Origin: Anaerolineales bacterium
Lineage (GTDB): Bacteria; Chloroflexota; Anaerolineae; Anaerolineales; Villigracilaceae
Direction: 5' to 3'
Length of the DNA: 17,843 nucleotides
NCBI GenBank assembly: GCA_016928525.1
Contig: JAFGKO010000124.1
Span: forward strand, 1-17,843
The position numbers and the translations under genes are program-made. The notes below the pieces were generated by a model. The model was not told where the DNA came from. It ran no database searches and saw only the letters and a program-made list of their open reading frames with translations. Positions 5,356-12,719 of this stretch are shown here, piece after piece. Position 1 is the stretch's first letter. The number at the start of each line of letters is the position of its first letter.

Positions 5356-6481
5356 AAAACCGCATGTTCTCTTTCTTTTTTCGGATACCGGCGGGGGACA
5401 TCGCAGCGCTGCGGAAGCAATCATAGAAGCGCTTCAACTTGAACTCGGCGATGTTGTGACAACTGAAATGCTGGATTTCTTCAGGAGCCACGTACCACTT
5501 CCGTTGAACAAAATGCCGGATTGGTACCCCGACATGGTCAAGGCTCCGTATTTGTGGGGATTGAGCTTCAAGATGAGCGACGGGCGTCGTCGCGCACGCG
5601 CCATTACGACCAGTATGTGGCCGTATGTGGGCCGCGCTGTGCGCAAAATTGTAAAAGAGCATCCTGCTGACCTGGTTGTTACGGTGCACCCGTTAGCAAC
5701 GACCGTCTTCCTGAAAGCCCTGGGGAGAAATCGCCCGCCCTTTATCATCGTGGTGACCGATATGGTTACCACCCATGCTCTCTGGTACGACCAGCGCGCC
5801 GATTTGATACTCGTTCCCACGGATACGGCGCGAAAACGCGCAATTGAGTACACCATGTCGCCCGAGAAAGTGTGCGTGGTCGGTCAGCCGGTTGCAGAGC
5901 GTTATTGTGTTCCTACCGGAAATAAGGGAGAACTGCGCCAAAACCTTGGCTGGGAAGGGGATAAGACCATCGTCCTGCTCGTTGGCGGCGGCGATGGGAT
6001 GGGACCGCTGGGAAAGACCGCGCGCGCAATTGCCACCTCAGGATTGGACGTAGCGCTTGCCGTCGTTTGCGGACGGAATCAGCGCCTCAAGGAGCATCTC
6101 GATTCGTTGGATTGGCCGGTTCCCGTTCATATTTACAGCTTCACCCAGGATTTGCCCGATTTCATGCGCGCCGCTGACGTGCTGGTCACCAAAGCCGGGC
6201 CGGGAACGATTGCCGAGTCACTGAATGCCGGTCTTCCCATGATTTTATATGCTAAGTTGCCGGGACAGGAGGACGGTAATGTCTCGTTTGTAGTGGAGGA
6301 GGAAGTGGGTGTGTGGGCGCCACAACCGGAGCGGGTGGTGCATACTCTGAGGGAGTGGGTTCAGAAACCGGAGATCCGATTGCAGTACGCTGAAAACTGT
6401 CGCCGCGCGGCGCGGCCAGATGCCGCCCGCCAGATCGCGCGTGCAATCGGGGAAACGCTAGAGCCTGTTATGCACCTTTGA
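5336..6481 (+). CDS. MGDG synthase-family glycosyltransferase (GT28 type)
   Basis: About 381 residues. The N-terminal half carries the MGDG-synthase signature FSDTGGGHRSAAEAI and the VVTVHPLATTVFL region. The C-terminal half is a GT28 nucleotide-sugar domain with VVGQPVAERYC, LLVGGGDGMGPL, VVCGR and the donor-binding TKAGPGTIAES, followed by KLPGQEDGN. Family members move galactose or glucose from a UDP-sugar to diacylglycerol at the inner face of the membrane, giving glycolipids; the exact sugar and lipid are not readable. Several in-frame ATGs cluster at 5333, 5336 and 5342. I chose 5336 because AGGA (5327-5330) lies 5 nt upstream; all overlap the DUF951 stop. A start at 5288 would add residues from inside the DUF951 gene. 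An insertion-sequence remnant begins just after the stop. Confidence 0.88.
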   Translation: MLMSQNKKPHVLFLFSDTGGGHRSAAEAIIEALQLELGDVVTTEMLDFFRSHVPLPLNKMPDWYPDMVKAPYLWGLSFKMSDGRRRARAITTSMWPYVGRAVRKIVKEHPADLVVTVHPLATTVFLKALGRNRPPFIIVVTDMVTTHALWYDQRADLILVPTDTARKRAIEYTMSPEKVCVVGQPVAERYCVPTGNKGELRQNLGWEGDKTIVLLVGGGDGMGPLGKTARAIATSGLDVALAVVCGRNQRLKEHLDSLDWPVPVHIYSFTQDLPDFMRAADVLVTKAGPGTIAESLNAGLPMILYAKLPGQEDGNVSFVVEEEVGVWAPQPERVVHTLREWVQKPEIRLQYAENCRRAARPDAARQIARAIGETLEPVMHL

Positions 6482-6504
6482 GGATGGTAAACTCTGTGAA
6501 TGAC

Positions 6505-6650
6505 ATGAAAACCATACCCGAGTGATGTAACGGACGATGAATGGGCATTTGTAGCTCCTTATCTTACGTTGATGAGAGAAGATGCACCGCAGCGAGATCA
6601 CGCTTTACGAGAAGTGTTCAATGGACTGCGCTGGCTGGTCAGGTATAACG
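6505..6650 (+). pseudogene. IS5-family transposase, 5' fragment with frameshift
   Basis: From 6515 the frame reads YPSDVTDDEWAFVAPYLTLM, then a REDAPQRDHALREVFNGLRW stretch, then LVRY. This is the typical N-terminal domain of an IS5-group DDE transposase. The start ATG at 6505 is out of frame: ATGAAAACC has one A too many compared with the expected M-K-P-Y-P reading, a one-base slip in an A run. Homology stops near 6650, so the catalytic core and right end are gone. The open frame continues to a TAG at 6713 but that part is antisense MFS sequence. Not functional. The left terminal repeat probably lies between the glycosyltransferase stop (6481) and 6505 but cannot be defined without the right end. 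Confidence 0.82.
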
Positions 6651-6762
6651 TCAGGAAGGGGATGACGAAGCCACCGAGTCGGTTGATGAGCGTGCCGGTC
6701 CAGAGTAACCAATAGGTGGGTGGCAGGCCCTCGGTCAGGGATTTGAAGCGATTAGTGCTCAT
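6630..6762 (-). pseudogene. MFS transporter, N-terminal fragment
   Basis: On the minus strand from ATG 6762 the frame reads MSTNRFKSLTEGLPPTYWLL, then WTGTLINRLGGFVIPFLTLY, then LTSQR. This is the N-terminus and first helix of a major facilitator permease, with the common pattern W-x-G-x-x-I-N-R-x-G-x-x-x-x-P-F. It then enters transposase sequence and meets a stop at 6598. The rest of the transporter (about 11 helices) is missing. The fragment directly adjoins the IS5 remnant, so an insertion plus deletion most likely removed both gene bodies. Confidence 0.75.
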
Positions 6763-6809
6763 TCTCTCTCTTCTGGCGGGAAAAGATGAAGCAGTATAAC
6801 ATATGTTCT

Positions 6810-6839
6810 AAAAAAGAAAGAGCCTTGTTGGGAGGCTCT
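6810..6839 (-). terminator. Intrinsic terminator on the minus strand
   Basis: AGAGCCT (6819-6825) and AGGCTCT (6833-6839) form a 7-bp stem with a 7-nt loop. Read on the minus strand it is followed by TTTCTTTTTT. It lies about 110 bp beyond the aminopeptidase stop and would end that transcript before the MFS remnant. Confidence 0.7.
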
Positions 6840-6870
6840 CTGCCAGGTAAGAACTCACCTTCCGCAAAGC

Positions 6871-6922
6871 GTCCCGCAGGTTTCTTTTGTTCGAGCCTGA
6901 TGGCTGGCTCAACCTGCGGGAC
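6871..6922. repeat. Long-loop palindrome
   Basis: GTCCCGCAGGTT (6871-6882) and AACCTGCGGGAC (6911-6922) are perfect 12-bp inverted arms around a 28-nt loop. The loop holds a second small stem, GAGCC (6893-6897) with GGCTC (6906-6910). No T-run follows. The architecture resembles the palindrome at 12281-12338, suggesting REP/MITE-like elements. Confidence 0.6.
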
Positions 6923-6948
6923 GGTGGATAACGGGTATTGGTTTTGTT

Positions 6949-8208
6949 TTACACGTCAAAAGCCCATTCGCCCTGGCGCATGACCGGTTCAATCTTGCCA
7001 TCTGGGGTGGTCCCGTCGATGTCCATTTTGCCGGAACCGACCATGAAATCGACGTGCACCATGCTGACGTTACCGCCGCGCGCTTTGAAGTCCTCGTCAG
7101 ACAGATTTTCTGCACCCTTGAGCGTATACTTATAAGCGCGACCGAGCGCCAGGTGGCTGGCGGCGTTCTCGTCGATCAGCGGATCATAGTAGAGCAGGCC
7201 GCTCTGTGCGATGGGAGAATTGTGGGGCACGAGCGCCACTTCGCCCAGGCTGGAGGCACCCTCATCGGAACTGACCAGCTTCTGGAGCACGGCTTCGTTC
7301 TTTTTGGCGGTTGCCTTTACAACATGTCCGTTTTCGAAGGTCAGACTGAAGTCTTCCATCAGCGCACCGCCGTTGCTCAGGGGCATGGAGGCGCTGACAT
7401 GGCCGTTGATCTGGTCCTTGTGCGGCAGGGTATAGATTTCTTCGGTGGGCATGTTGGCAATGTAGAAGATGCCGTTCTGGGCTGTGCTGCCGGCGCTGTT
7501 CCAGAAATGGCCTTGCGGGAGGCCGACGGTCAGGTCGGTGCCCAGGGCTTGGTAATGCAGTGCGGTGTATCGTTTGGCGTTCAGGTACTCGCTGCGCTTC
7601 TGCAGTTCCTGGACGTGTTTTTCCCAGGCAGCAACGGGATCGGCCTGGTCTGCGCGGGTGATGGCAAAAATGGCCTCCCAGAGCTTCTTTTCGGCCTCAG
7701 CAGGCTCGAGGTCCGGGAAGACGCGCGCGGCCCAGTCCGGGCCGGAAGCGGCAATCACCAACCAGTTGACCTTGTTTTGGCCGATAATCTGACTGAAGTT
7801 CTCGTAAGCCTTTAGATATGTTTTTTGCACCTGGTTGATGATTTCGGGATCTTCCCCATCCATCAAATTGGGATTATTCGAACGGATGCTCAGGTGCGCG
7901 CCATCGCTCTCGAGCAGTTCATCAATGGCCTTGATCTGCCAGTAGGAAAACTCGTCGAACGAATCGCGCGGGGCTTGACGGATGCGGGTTTTAAGCATGG
8001 CTTCATCGCCCCAAATCACGTCCACATAGCGGGCGCCGGCTTTGTAGGCGGCTTTGGCCACTTCGCGCACGAACGGCGCAACATGCAACAACACGCCCCG
8101 CGTGGTGGGATTGTTGATGAGCAGGCGCTGGCCCGGGCGCAAGTTTAGACCGACGCGCACGACCAGTTCGGCGTATTTTTGCAGATTTTCTTGAGATGGA
8201 AAGGACAT
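6949..8208 (-). CDS. M29-family metallo-aminopeptidase (AmpS/AmpT type)
   Basis: At 419 residues it has the full length of M29 (thermophilic aminopeptidase) enzymes, cytoplasmic dimetal exopeptidases that remove N-terminal amino acids from peptides. The metal ligands are all identifiable: Glu257 in NMPTEEIYT, Glu323 in LGEVALVP, His352 in ASHLALG, Tyr359, and His385 and Asp387 in MVHVDFMVG. Their spacing fits that known for Thermus aminopeptidase T. The ATG at 8208 has AAGGAA about 7 nt upstream. A -10-like TATACT lies at 8245-8240 on the minus strand. The gene is divergent from the GNAT-like gene and ends in the terminator at 6810-6839. No broken feature is seen. Confidence 0.93.
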   Translation of the reverse strand: MSFPSQENLQKYAELVVRVGLNLRPGQRLLINNPTTRGVLLHVAPFVREVAKAAYKAGARYVDVIWGDEAMLKTRIRQAPRDSFDEFSYWQIKAIDELLESDGAHLSIRSNNPNLMDGEDPEIINQVQKTYLKAYENFSQIIGQNKVNWLVIAASGPDWAARVFPDLEPAEAEKKLWEAIFAITRADQADPVAAWEKHVQELQKRSEYLNAKRYTALHYQALGTDLTVGLPQGHFWNSAGSTAQNGIFYIANMPTEEIYTLPHKDQINGHVSASMPLSNGGALMEDFSLTFENGHVVKATAKKNEAVLQKLVSSDEGASSLGEVALVPHNSPIAQSGLLYYDPLIDENAASHLALGRAYKYTLKGAENLSDEDFKARGGNVSMVHVDFMVGSGKMDIDGTTPDGKIEPVMRQGEWAFDV

Positions 8209-8239
8209 TGGTTTTCCTTATATGTGGGAAGTTTTTGCA

Positions 8240-8290
8240 AGTATAGCACGAGATATGGGTGCCTTGGAACCTCCTGCGGTGTTGTATACT
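8240..8290. promoter_or_regulatory. Divergent promoter region with mirrored TATACT boxes
   Basis: For the plus-strand gene, TTGGAA (8264-8269, 4 of 6) and TATACT (8285-8290, 5 of 6) are 15 nt apart, a slightly short spacer. For the aminopeptidase, TATACT lies on the minus strand at 8245-8240 without a good -35. The two boxes form an inverted pair, AAGTATA (8239-8245) and TATACTT (8285-8291). Confidence 0.4.
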
Positions 8291-8324
8291 TAGTCAGGCA
8301 ATTATCTTTCACCAGGAGTTTCCC

Positions 8325-9455
8325 ATGCTCGCTATCGAAAAAATTGATACCGATAACAAGGCCCAGGTCAAGCGGTTTGTCAAGTTGCCTCACCGGCTGT
8401 ATAAAGATTGTCCGCAGTGGGTGCCGTTGCTCGATGTCGATGCCTATACCTACCTCAACCGGGTAAAGCATCCCTTTCACGAGCATTCGGATGTGGATTT
8501 CTTCCTTGCTTTGCGCAATGGGCGAGATGTAGGGCGGATTTCCGTGATTGAGAACAAACCCTTCAACCAGTATCACGGTACGAAAAAGGCCAACTTTTAT
8601 TTCTTCGATTGCGAAAATGACCAAGAAGCTGCCAATGCGCTTTTTGACACGACGGTGGAATGGGCAAAACAACGCGATCTGGATGGCATGGTAGGGCCGA
8701 AGGGGATGGGGCCGCTGGACGGTTACGGTGTGCTGGTCTTGGGGCATGAGCACCGCAATACGATGACTATGCTAAACTACAACTTCCCTTATTACCAGGA
8801 GTTGGTCGAAACGTACGGATTCGAGAAAGAAGTGGATTTTGTTTCCTGTTATCTGCCAGCCGAAAATTTCAAAATCCCGGAGCGTGTGGAGCGCATCGCC
8901 AGGCGGGTGATGGAGCGTGGGCATTTGGAGGTCAAACGCTTTAAGAATAAGAAGGAAATGCTCCAATGGGCAAGCCGTATTGGGCAGGCATATAATGCTG
9001 CCTTTGTCCATAACTGGGAATATTATCCACTGAGTCAGCGCGAGATTGACTTTGTGGTCGAAAATATCATGATGATCGCCGATTATCGCCTTATCAAAAT
9101 CATTGTTCACGAGGAAGATGTTGTCGGTTTTCTGTTCGCCTTTCCCGATGTCTCGGCTGCGCTTCAACGCGCAAAGGGACGCTTAAATCCATTCTCATTG
9201 GTTGATTTGCTGCTGGAGATGAAACGCACCCACGGCGTTTCAGCCAATGGCATGGGTATCCTGCCCGAGTTCCAGGGACACGGCGGCAACGCCATTCTAT
9301 ACATCGAAATGGGACATACGCTGCTCGATTTCATGCAGTTCCAGCACGTTGAGATGACCCAGGTCGCCGAAACGACCGAACAGATGCGCGCCGACTTGAA
9401 GAATCTGAACGGCGTGGAATACAAGAACCATCGCGTGTATAGGAAATCGATATGA
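8325..9455 (+). CDS. GNAT-like N-acetyltransferase-superfamily protein, uncharacterised
   Basis: A 376-residue protein of a conserved but uncharacterised family that I recognise by its layout: LPHRLYKDCPQWVPLL near the N-terminus, HPFHEHSDVDFFLALRNGRD, then GRISVIENKPFNQYH, GPKGMGPLDGYGVL in the middle and ILPEFQGHGGNAILYIEMG near the C-terminus. The last segment resembles the acetyl-CoA-binding Q/R-x-x-G-x-G/A turn of GNAT folds (Gln-Gly-His-Gly-Gly-Asn). The region near residue 30 is typical of proteins annotated as acyltransferase-like (YghO-type). Substrate unknown. ATG 8325 has AGGAG 7 nt upstream; a reading from 8259 adds residues unlike the family. The gene is followed at once by a dispersed repeat. 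Confidence 0.82.
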   Translation: MLAIEKIDTDNKAQVKRFVKLPHRLYKDCPQWVPLLDVDAYTYLNRVKHPFHEHSDVDFFLALRNGRDVGRISVIENKPFNQYHGTKKANFYFFDCENDQEAANALFDTTVEWAKQRDLDGMVGPKGMGPLDGYGVLVLGHEHRNTMTMLNYNFPYYQELVETYGFEKEVDFVSCYLPAENFKIPERVERIARRVMERGHLEVKRFKNKKEMLQWASRIGQAYNAAFVHNWEYYPLSQREIDFVVENIMMIADYRLIKIIVHEEDVVGFLFAFPDVSAALQRAKGRLNPFSLVDLLLEMKRTHGVSANGMGILPEFQGHGGNAILYIEMGHTLLDFMQFQHVEMTQVAETTEQMRADLKNLNGVEYKNHRVYRKSI

Positions 9456-9456
9456 T

Positions 9457-9560
9457 GTCACTGCGAGCGATAGCGAAGCAGTCTGCCGTTTGTCAGAAGA
9501 TTGCCGCGTCGCTGCTTCACGGCTCCTCGCCACCCCGCTGCAATATGGCGGGGCAATGAC
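9457..9560. repeat. Dispersed intergenic repeat (CTGCGAGCG...GCAATGAC type)
   Basis: The element starts GTCACTGC (9457-9464) and ends GCAATGAC (9553-9560), near-perfect inverted ends (7 of 8). Inside are GCGAGCGATAGCGAAGCAGT, AGATTGCCGC, and a hairpin CCCCGC (9533-9538) / GCGGGG (9548-9553). This type of short palindromic repeat, often found between genes of Chloroflexota and other bacteria, has no coding role. Its last bases supply an ATG (9556) in frame with the next gene. Confidence 0.65.
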
Positions 9561-9579
9561 GTTTCAAAGCGATATAGAA

Positions 9580-10176
9580 ATGAAACACCCTCTTGAAACC
9601 ATCCCCTCTGCCTCCCGCAAACCCTTGTTCTGGGCGTTCCTGGCCGGGACCCTGGTCCTGTTCGCCGTTTTTCGAGTTTTGGATGCTCCTTTACGGACTC
9701 CCGCCGCGCCGAACGGCATCGTCTCGTTCGAATTGGCAGGCACGCCATCCCAAGCGCAGGCTATCATCGATTCCTGGCAAGAGATGGCGGTATTGGCGAA
9801 TGACGTGGCCGGTGAACCGGTTCCTGGCATGGCCAACCGGGCGTATTCATTTGCAGTCTTTGGCCTGGGGATCGATTACCTGTTCATGCCGGTCTACGCC
9901 ACTGCGCTGGCCTTGGGCATTTTGTTGGCTGCGGGCAGGCATAAAGGCCGGTTTGCGTCGTTGGGGGCCTGGCTGGGATGGGGCGCATATGCCGCCGCGC
10001 TGTTTGATGCAGTAGAGAATTATGCCCTGGTTCGCATGCTGCTGATGAACGAAGTCCGGTCGCCGTATCCGGAAGTAGCAGCTTTCAGCGCTACGATCAA
10101 ATTCGGCTTGCTGTTTCTGGGTCTGATTTATGCTCTGGTTGGGTGGCTGTGGCCGAATAAAAGCGCGAGTAGCTAA
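9580..10176 (+). CDS. Four-helix membrane protein of unknown function
   Basis: I do not recognise the family. With the start at ATG 9580 it has 198 residues and four probable TM helices: FWAFLAGTLVLFAVFRVL, the FAVFGLGIDYLFMPVYATAL region, the GAWLGWGAYAAALFDAVENY region, and a last helix KFGLLFLGLIYALVGWLW. The loop after helix 1 (~80 residues) should lie outside. Acidic residues within helices 2 and 3 (GIDY, DAVEN) are likely to matter. In-frame ATGs at 9490 and 9556 lie in the dispersed repeat, so 9580 is preferred although no clear ribosome site precedes it. The stop overlaps the next start (TAATG), so it is translated with the diguanylate cyclase. A broken copy of its 3' end lies at 12356-12453. 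Confidence 0.75.
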   Translation: MKHPLETIPSASRKPLFWAFLAGTLVLFAVFRVLDAPLRTPAAPNGIVSFELAGTPSQAQAIIDSWQEMAVLANDVAGEPVPGMANRAYSFAVFGLGIDYLFMPVYATALALGILLAAGRHKGRFASLGAWLGWGAYAAALFDAVENYALVRMLLMNEVRSPYPEVAAFSATIKFGLLFLGLIYALVGWLWPNKSASS

Positions 10177-12269
10177 TGATCGATATAAGAACCGTCCTCG
10201 TCAGTTATGCTGTGAGTAATGCGATCTGCACAGTTGTCATTGCATTGCTATGGCTCGATCATCGCAAACGTTATTCAGGGCTTGGTTTTTGGTTGGCCGA
10301 TTTTGCAATGCAGTTTATCGCGTTGGTATTGGTCGCGCTACGCGGCAGCATTCCAGATTTTGTATCCATTATTGTCAGCCAAGCGTTGATCGTTGGGGGA
10401 ACGATCCTGCTACTCATAGGGCTGGAACGATTTGTAGACAAACGGACCTCGCAGATCCATAATTATGTTTTCCTGGCGGTTTTTCTTGTTGTTCATTCAT
10501 ATTTTTCATTTATTCAACCCAGCCTGTTAGCACGTAATATCAATTTTTCACTAGGCCTGATTGTCATCTGTGCCCAATGTACCTGGCTCATGATACGTAG
10601 GGTAGATGCCGAAATGTTACCCATCACACGCGGAGTCGGCTCTGTTTTCCTGGCTTTTTGCCTGTTCTTCTTACTGCGTATCATCCTGGATTTGGTCGTC
10701 AATCCGGGAAATGAACTCTTCAATTCAGGCATATTCGACACATTGTCTGTTTTGATGAATCAAATGCTGTTCATTATCCTGACCTTTGGTCTATACCTGA
10801 TGGTCAACCGCCGCCTGGTTGTTGATTTGGAACACGACATTATCAAGCGCAAACAGACCGATGCGGCGCTGAGGCTGAGCGAAGAAAAGTTCTTTAAGGC
10901 GTTCCATTCCAGCCCAGACGCTATTCTTATCTCCCGTGTAGAAGATGGGCGGCTTATTGAGGTCAACGAGGGCTTTAGTCGCATCACGGGGTATTCGCGC
11001 GAGGAGGCGCTGTCGAACTCCTCGATCAATCTGAAACTTTGGCTTGATCTGCAAGACCGGGAGAAGGTAATCGCTGCTTTAAAGGAGCACCAGCGCATTC
11101 GTGATCAGGTATATGAATTTCATATCAAATCAGGGGGGACAATCATTGGTCTCTATTCAGGTGAAATCATCTTTTTGGGCGATGAGGCCCATATTCTATC
11201 AGTGGTACGCGATATCAGTGAACAAAAACAGGCGGAAGACATCACCCGGCTGCGTTTGGAACTTTGGGAATGCGCTGCAACGTACCCTTTGGAGAACCTG
11301 ATGCAAAAGGCGCTCGATGAAATTGGCGCATTAACCGGCAGCCCAATCGGTTTCTATCACTTTGTCGAGGAAGATCAGAAAACGCTTTCGCTCCAGGCCT
11401 GGTCAACCCGTACCCTGGCGGAGTTCTGCCGGGCGGAAGGGAAGGGTCTGCACTATAACATAGACGAAGCAGGCGTGTGGGTGGATGCTTTCCACCAGCG
11501 CAAACCGGTCATCCATAACGATTATGCTGCCTTGCCACATCGCAAAGGGTTGCCCGAAGGCCATGCGGAGGTGGTCCGCCAGTTGGTGGTGCCTGTTCTG
11601 CGTGAGGAACGGGTGGTTTCCATTCTTGGCGTTGGCAACAAATCATCCGAGTACGACGAAAGCGATGTGAAACTTGTCTCCTACATTGCAGATATCGTAT
11701 GGGCGATTGTCGAACGGAAACGGGCCGAAGAACAAATCCGCCAGTTGAATGTCCAGCTCGAGCGCCTGGCGATGACGGATGAGTTGACAGGAATCCTCAA
11801 TCGCCGCTCGTTTTTCAGCCGGGGTGCGGAAGAAGTCAACCGTTTCTTGCGCTATCAGGCTCCTCTTACGCTCCTGATTTTGGACATAGATGGTTTTAAA
11901 AAAATCAACGATACATATGGTCATATGGCTGGTGATCAAGTGTTGAAAGACTTTGTCAGCACCCTTCAGGGTAATCTCCGCAGGACAGATATATTGGCGC
12001 GCCTGGGTGGAGAAGAGTTTGGCATCATTTTGCAGAACACGGGGAAGGAAAATGCAAGTATCGTCGCGGAAAAGTTGCGCATGGCTGTTGAAAAACAATC
12101 TTGCGTTGTCAATGAAGGGCAAATAGTAAATGTGACTGTGAGCATTGGCGTGGCCACTGCCAACGACGAGGTGCAATCCTTTGAAACGCTTCTCAGGAAT
12201 GCGGATGCTGCCTTGTATCGAGCTAAGGATCAGGGGCGGAACAGAGTTTTTTATATTGTGGATAAGTAG
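10176..12269 (+). CDS. Membrane diguanylate cyclase: 7TM-PAS-GAF-GGDEF
   Basis: The 697-residue protein makes cyclic di-GMP from two GTP. Seven hydrophobic helices fill residues ~6-213. A PAS domain follows (~232-350; SEEKFFKAFHSSPDAILISR), then a GAF domain (~372-515; GSPIGFYHFVEEDQK, HNDYAALPHRKGLPEGHAEV), a short coiled linker (ERKRAEEQIRQLNVQLERLA) and a GGDEF domain (~533-695; MTDELTGILNRRSFF). The active site is GGEEF (611-615), a catalytically competent form. RRTD (602-605), five residues upstream, is the product-inhibition I-site. No EAL or HD-GYP domain is attached. The ATG overlaps the upstream stop, and the upstream protein may be a partner in sensing. A palindrome begins 12 bp after the stop. 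Signal unknown. Confidence 0.93.
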   Translation: MIDIRTVLVSYAVSNAICTVVIALLWLDHRKRYSGLGFWLADFAMQFIALVLVALRGSIPDFVSIIVSQALIVGGTILLLIGLERFVDKRTSQIHNYVFLAVFLVVHSYFSFIQPSLLARNINFSLGLIVICAQCTWLMIRRVDAEMLPITRGVGSVFLAFCLFFLLRIILDLVVNPGNELFNSGIFDTLSVLMNQMLFIILTFGLYLMVNRRLVVDLEHDIIKRKQTDAALRLSEEKFFKAFHSSPDAILISRVEDGRLIEVNEGFSRITGYSREEALSNSSINLKLWLDLQDREKVIAALKEHQRIRDQVYEFHIKSGGTIIGLYSGEIIFLGDEAHILSVVRDISEQKQAEDITRLRLELWECAATYPLENLMQKALDEIGALTGSPIGFYHFVEEDQKTLSLQAWSTRTLAEFCRAEGKGLHYNIDEAGVWVDAFHQRKPVIHNDYAALPHRKGLPEGHAEVVRQLVVPVLREERVVSILGVGNKSSEYDESDVKLVSYIADIVWAIVERKRAEEQIRQLNVQLERLAMTDELTGILNRRSFFSRGAEEVNRFLRYQAPLTLLILDIDGFKKINDTYGHMAGDQVLKDFVSTLQGNLRRTDILARLGGEEFGIILQNTGKENASIVAEKLRMAVEKQSCVVNEGQIVNVTVSIGVATANDEVQSFETLLRNADAALYRAKDQGRNRVFYIVDK

Positions 12270-12280
12270 GCGGTATGTCA

Positions 12281-12338
12281 ATCCTTGCGAAGGTTTGATT
12301 CTTTGGGCTACGTCTTCAGGACAGGCCTTCGCAAGGAT
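12281..12338. repeat. Long-loop palindrome after the cyclase gene
   Basis: ATCCTTGCGAAGG (12281-12293) and CCTTCGCAAGGAT (12326-12338) are perfect 13-bp inverted arms with a 32-nt loop. A run of A, not T, follows on the plus strand, so it is not a standard terminator for the cyclase. It has the same design as the element at 6871-6922. Confidence 0.65.
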
Positions 12339-12355
12339 AAAAAACATATCTAAGA

Positions 12356-12453
12356 GCAGCAGCTTTCAGCGCCATGATCAAATTTGGGTTGCTGTTGCTT
12401 GGATTGTTTTATACCTTACCTTGGTGGGGTGGATATTGCCGAAAAGGGGATAG
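12356..12453 (+). pseudogene. Degenerate 3' copy of the four-helix membrane protein gene
   Basis: Bases 12356-12453 align with 10075-10176. GCAGCTTTCAGCGC is shared exactly, and the frame reads AAFSAMIKFGLLLLGLFYTL against AAFSATIKFGLLFLGLIYAL. A frameshift of one base follows, after which LVGWILPKRG-stop matches LVGWLWPNKSASS. Only the last helix is left; the rest of the gene is absent. The stretch 12270-12719 otherwise holds only the palindrome, a terminator and a short leader-like reading frame. Confidence 0.75.
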
Positions 12454-12484
12454 CTGAGTTTACTTATTCCCAGCTAATTCCGTC

Positions 12485-12523
12485 AATACTCCTGGTTTCG
12501 CAAAGAGCCGGGGGTATTGTTTT
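12485..12523 (+). terminator. Intrinsic terminator after the broken membrane-protein copy
   Basis: AATACTCCTGG (12485-12495) pairs with CCGGGGGTATT (12508-12518) over 11 bp with two G-U pairs, a 12-nt loop, then GTTTTG. This is probably the real end of the transcript that carries the membrane protein and the cyclase. Confidence 0.6.
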
Positions 12524-12640
12524 GTAACCTTCAATAAATTGCCCCGTCATGTAAATGAAATTATGGGTATAGCTTTATCGGTGGCCGAAGTATGGGTTTT
12601 GGGCTGCTTTTATTTAAAATCGCTGAAGGTGATCCGAAGT

Positions 12641-12697
12641 AGGAGGTGACATGATCTGATGAAAAGATTAGCCATATTGTTGCGATGTGAGATTTGA
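12641..12697 (+). other. Strong Shine-Dalgarno with very short reading frames
   Basis: AGGAGGTGA at 12641-12649 is a near-perfect ribosome site. The ATG at 12651 opens a two-codon frame (Met-Ile-stop). An ATG at 12659 opens a 12-residue frame, MKRLAILLRCEI, that looks like the start of a signal peptide and ends at 12697, 22 nt before the lipoprotein start. It may be a leader peptide or the wreck of an earlier gene start. Confidence 0.3.
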
Positions 12698-12719
12698 TAT
12701 AGAACAAAGGATGTAAACT

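Noticed and set aside
6871..6922. CRISPR or tandem array in the palindromic stretch
   Set aside because: Only one inverted pair is present, with no repeated units or spacers.
6786..6983. 65-codon plus-strand frame between the IS scar and the aminopeptidase
   Set aside because: Crosses a terminator and a palindrome and has no domain or ribosome site.
7054..7815. 253-codon frame opposite the aminopeptidase
   Set aside because: Antisense to a gene with all catalytic residues intact; its protein is a low-information shadow without a domain or ribosome site.
11643..12347. 234-codon minus-strand frame opposite the GGDEF domain
   Set aside because: Shadow of the conserved cyclase; its start lies in the palindrome and nothing in it resembles a protein family.
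12145..12453. 102-codon plus-strand frame spanning the cyclase end and beyond
   Set aside because: Starts inside the cyclase in another frame; only its tail matches a real sequence, as part of the frameshifted membrane-protein remnant.
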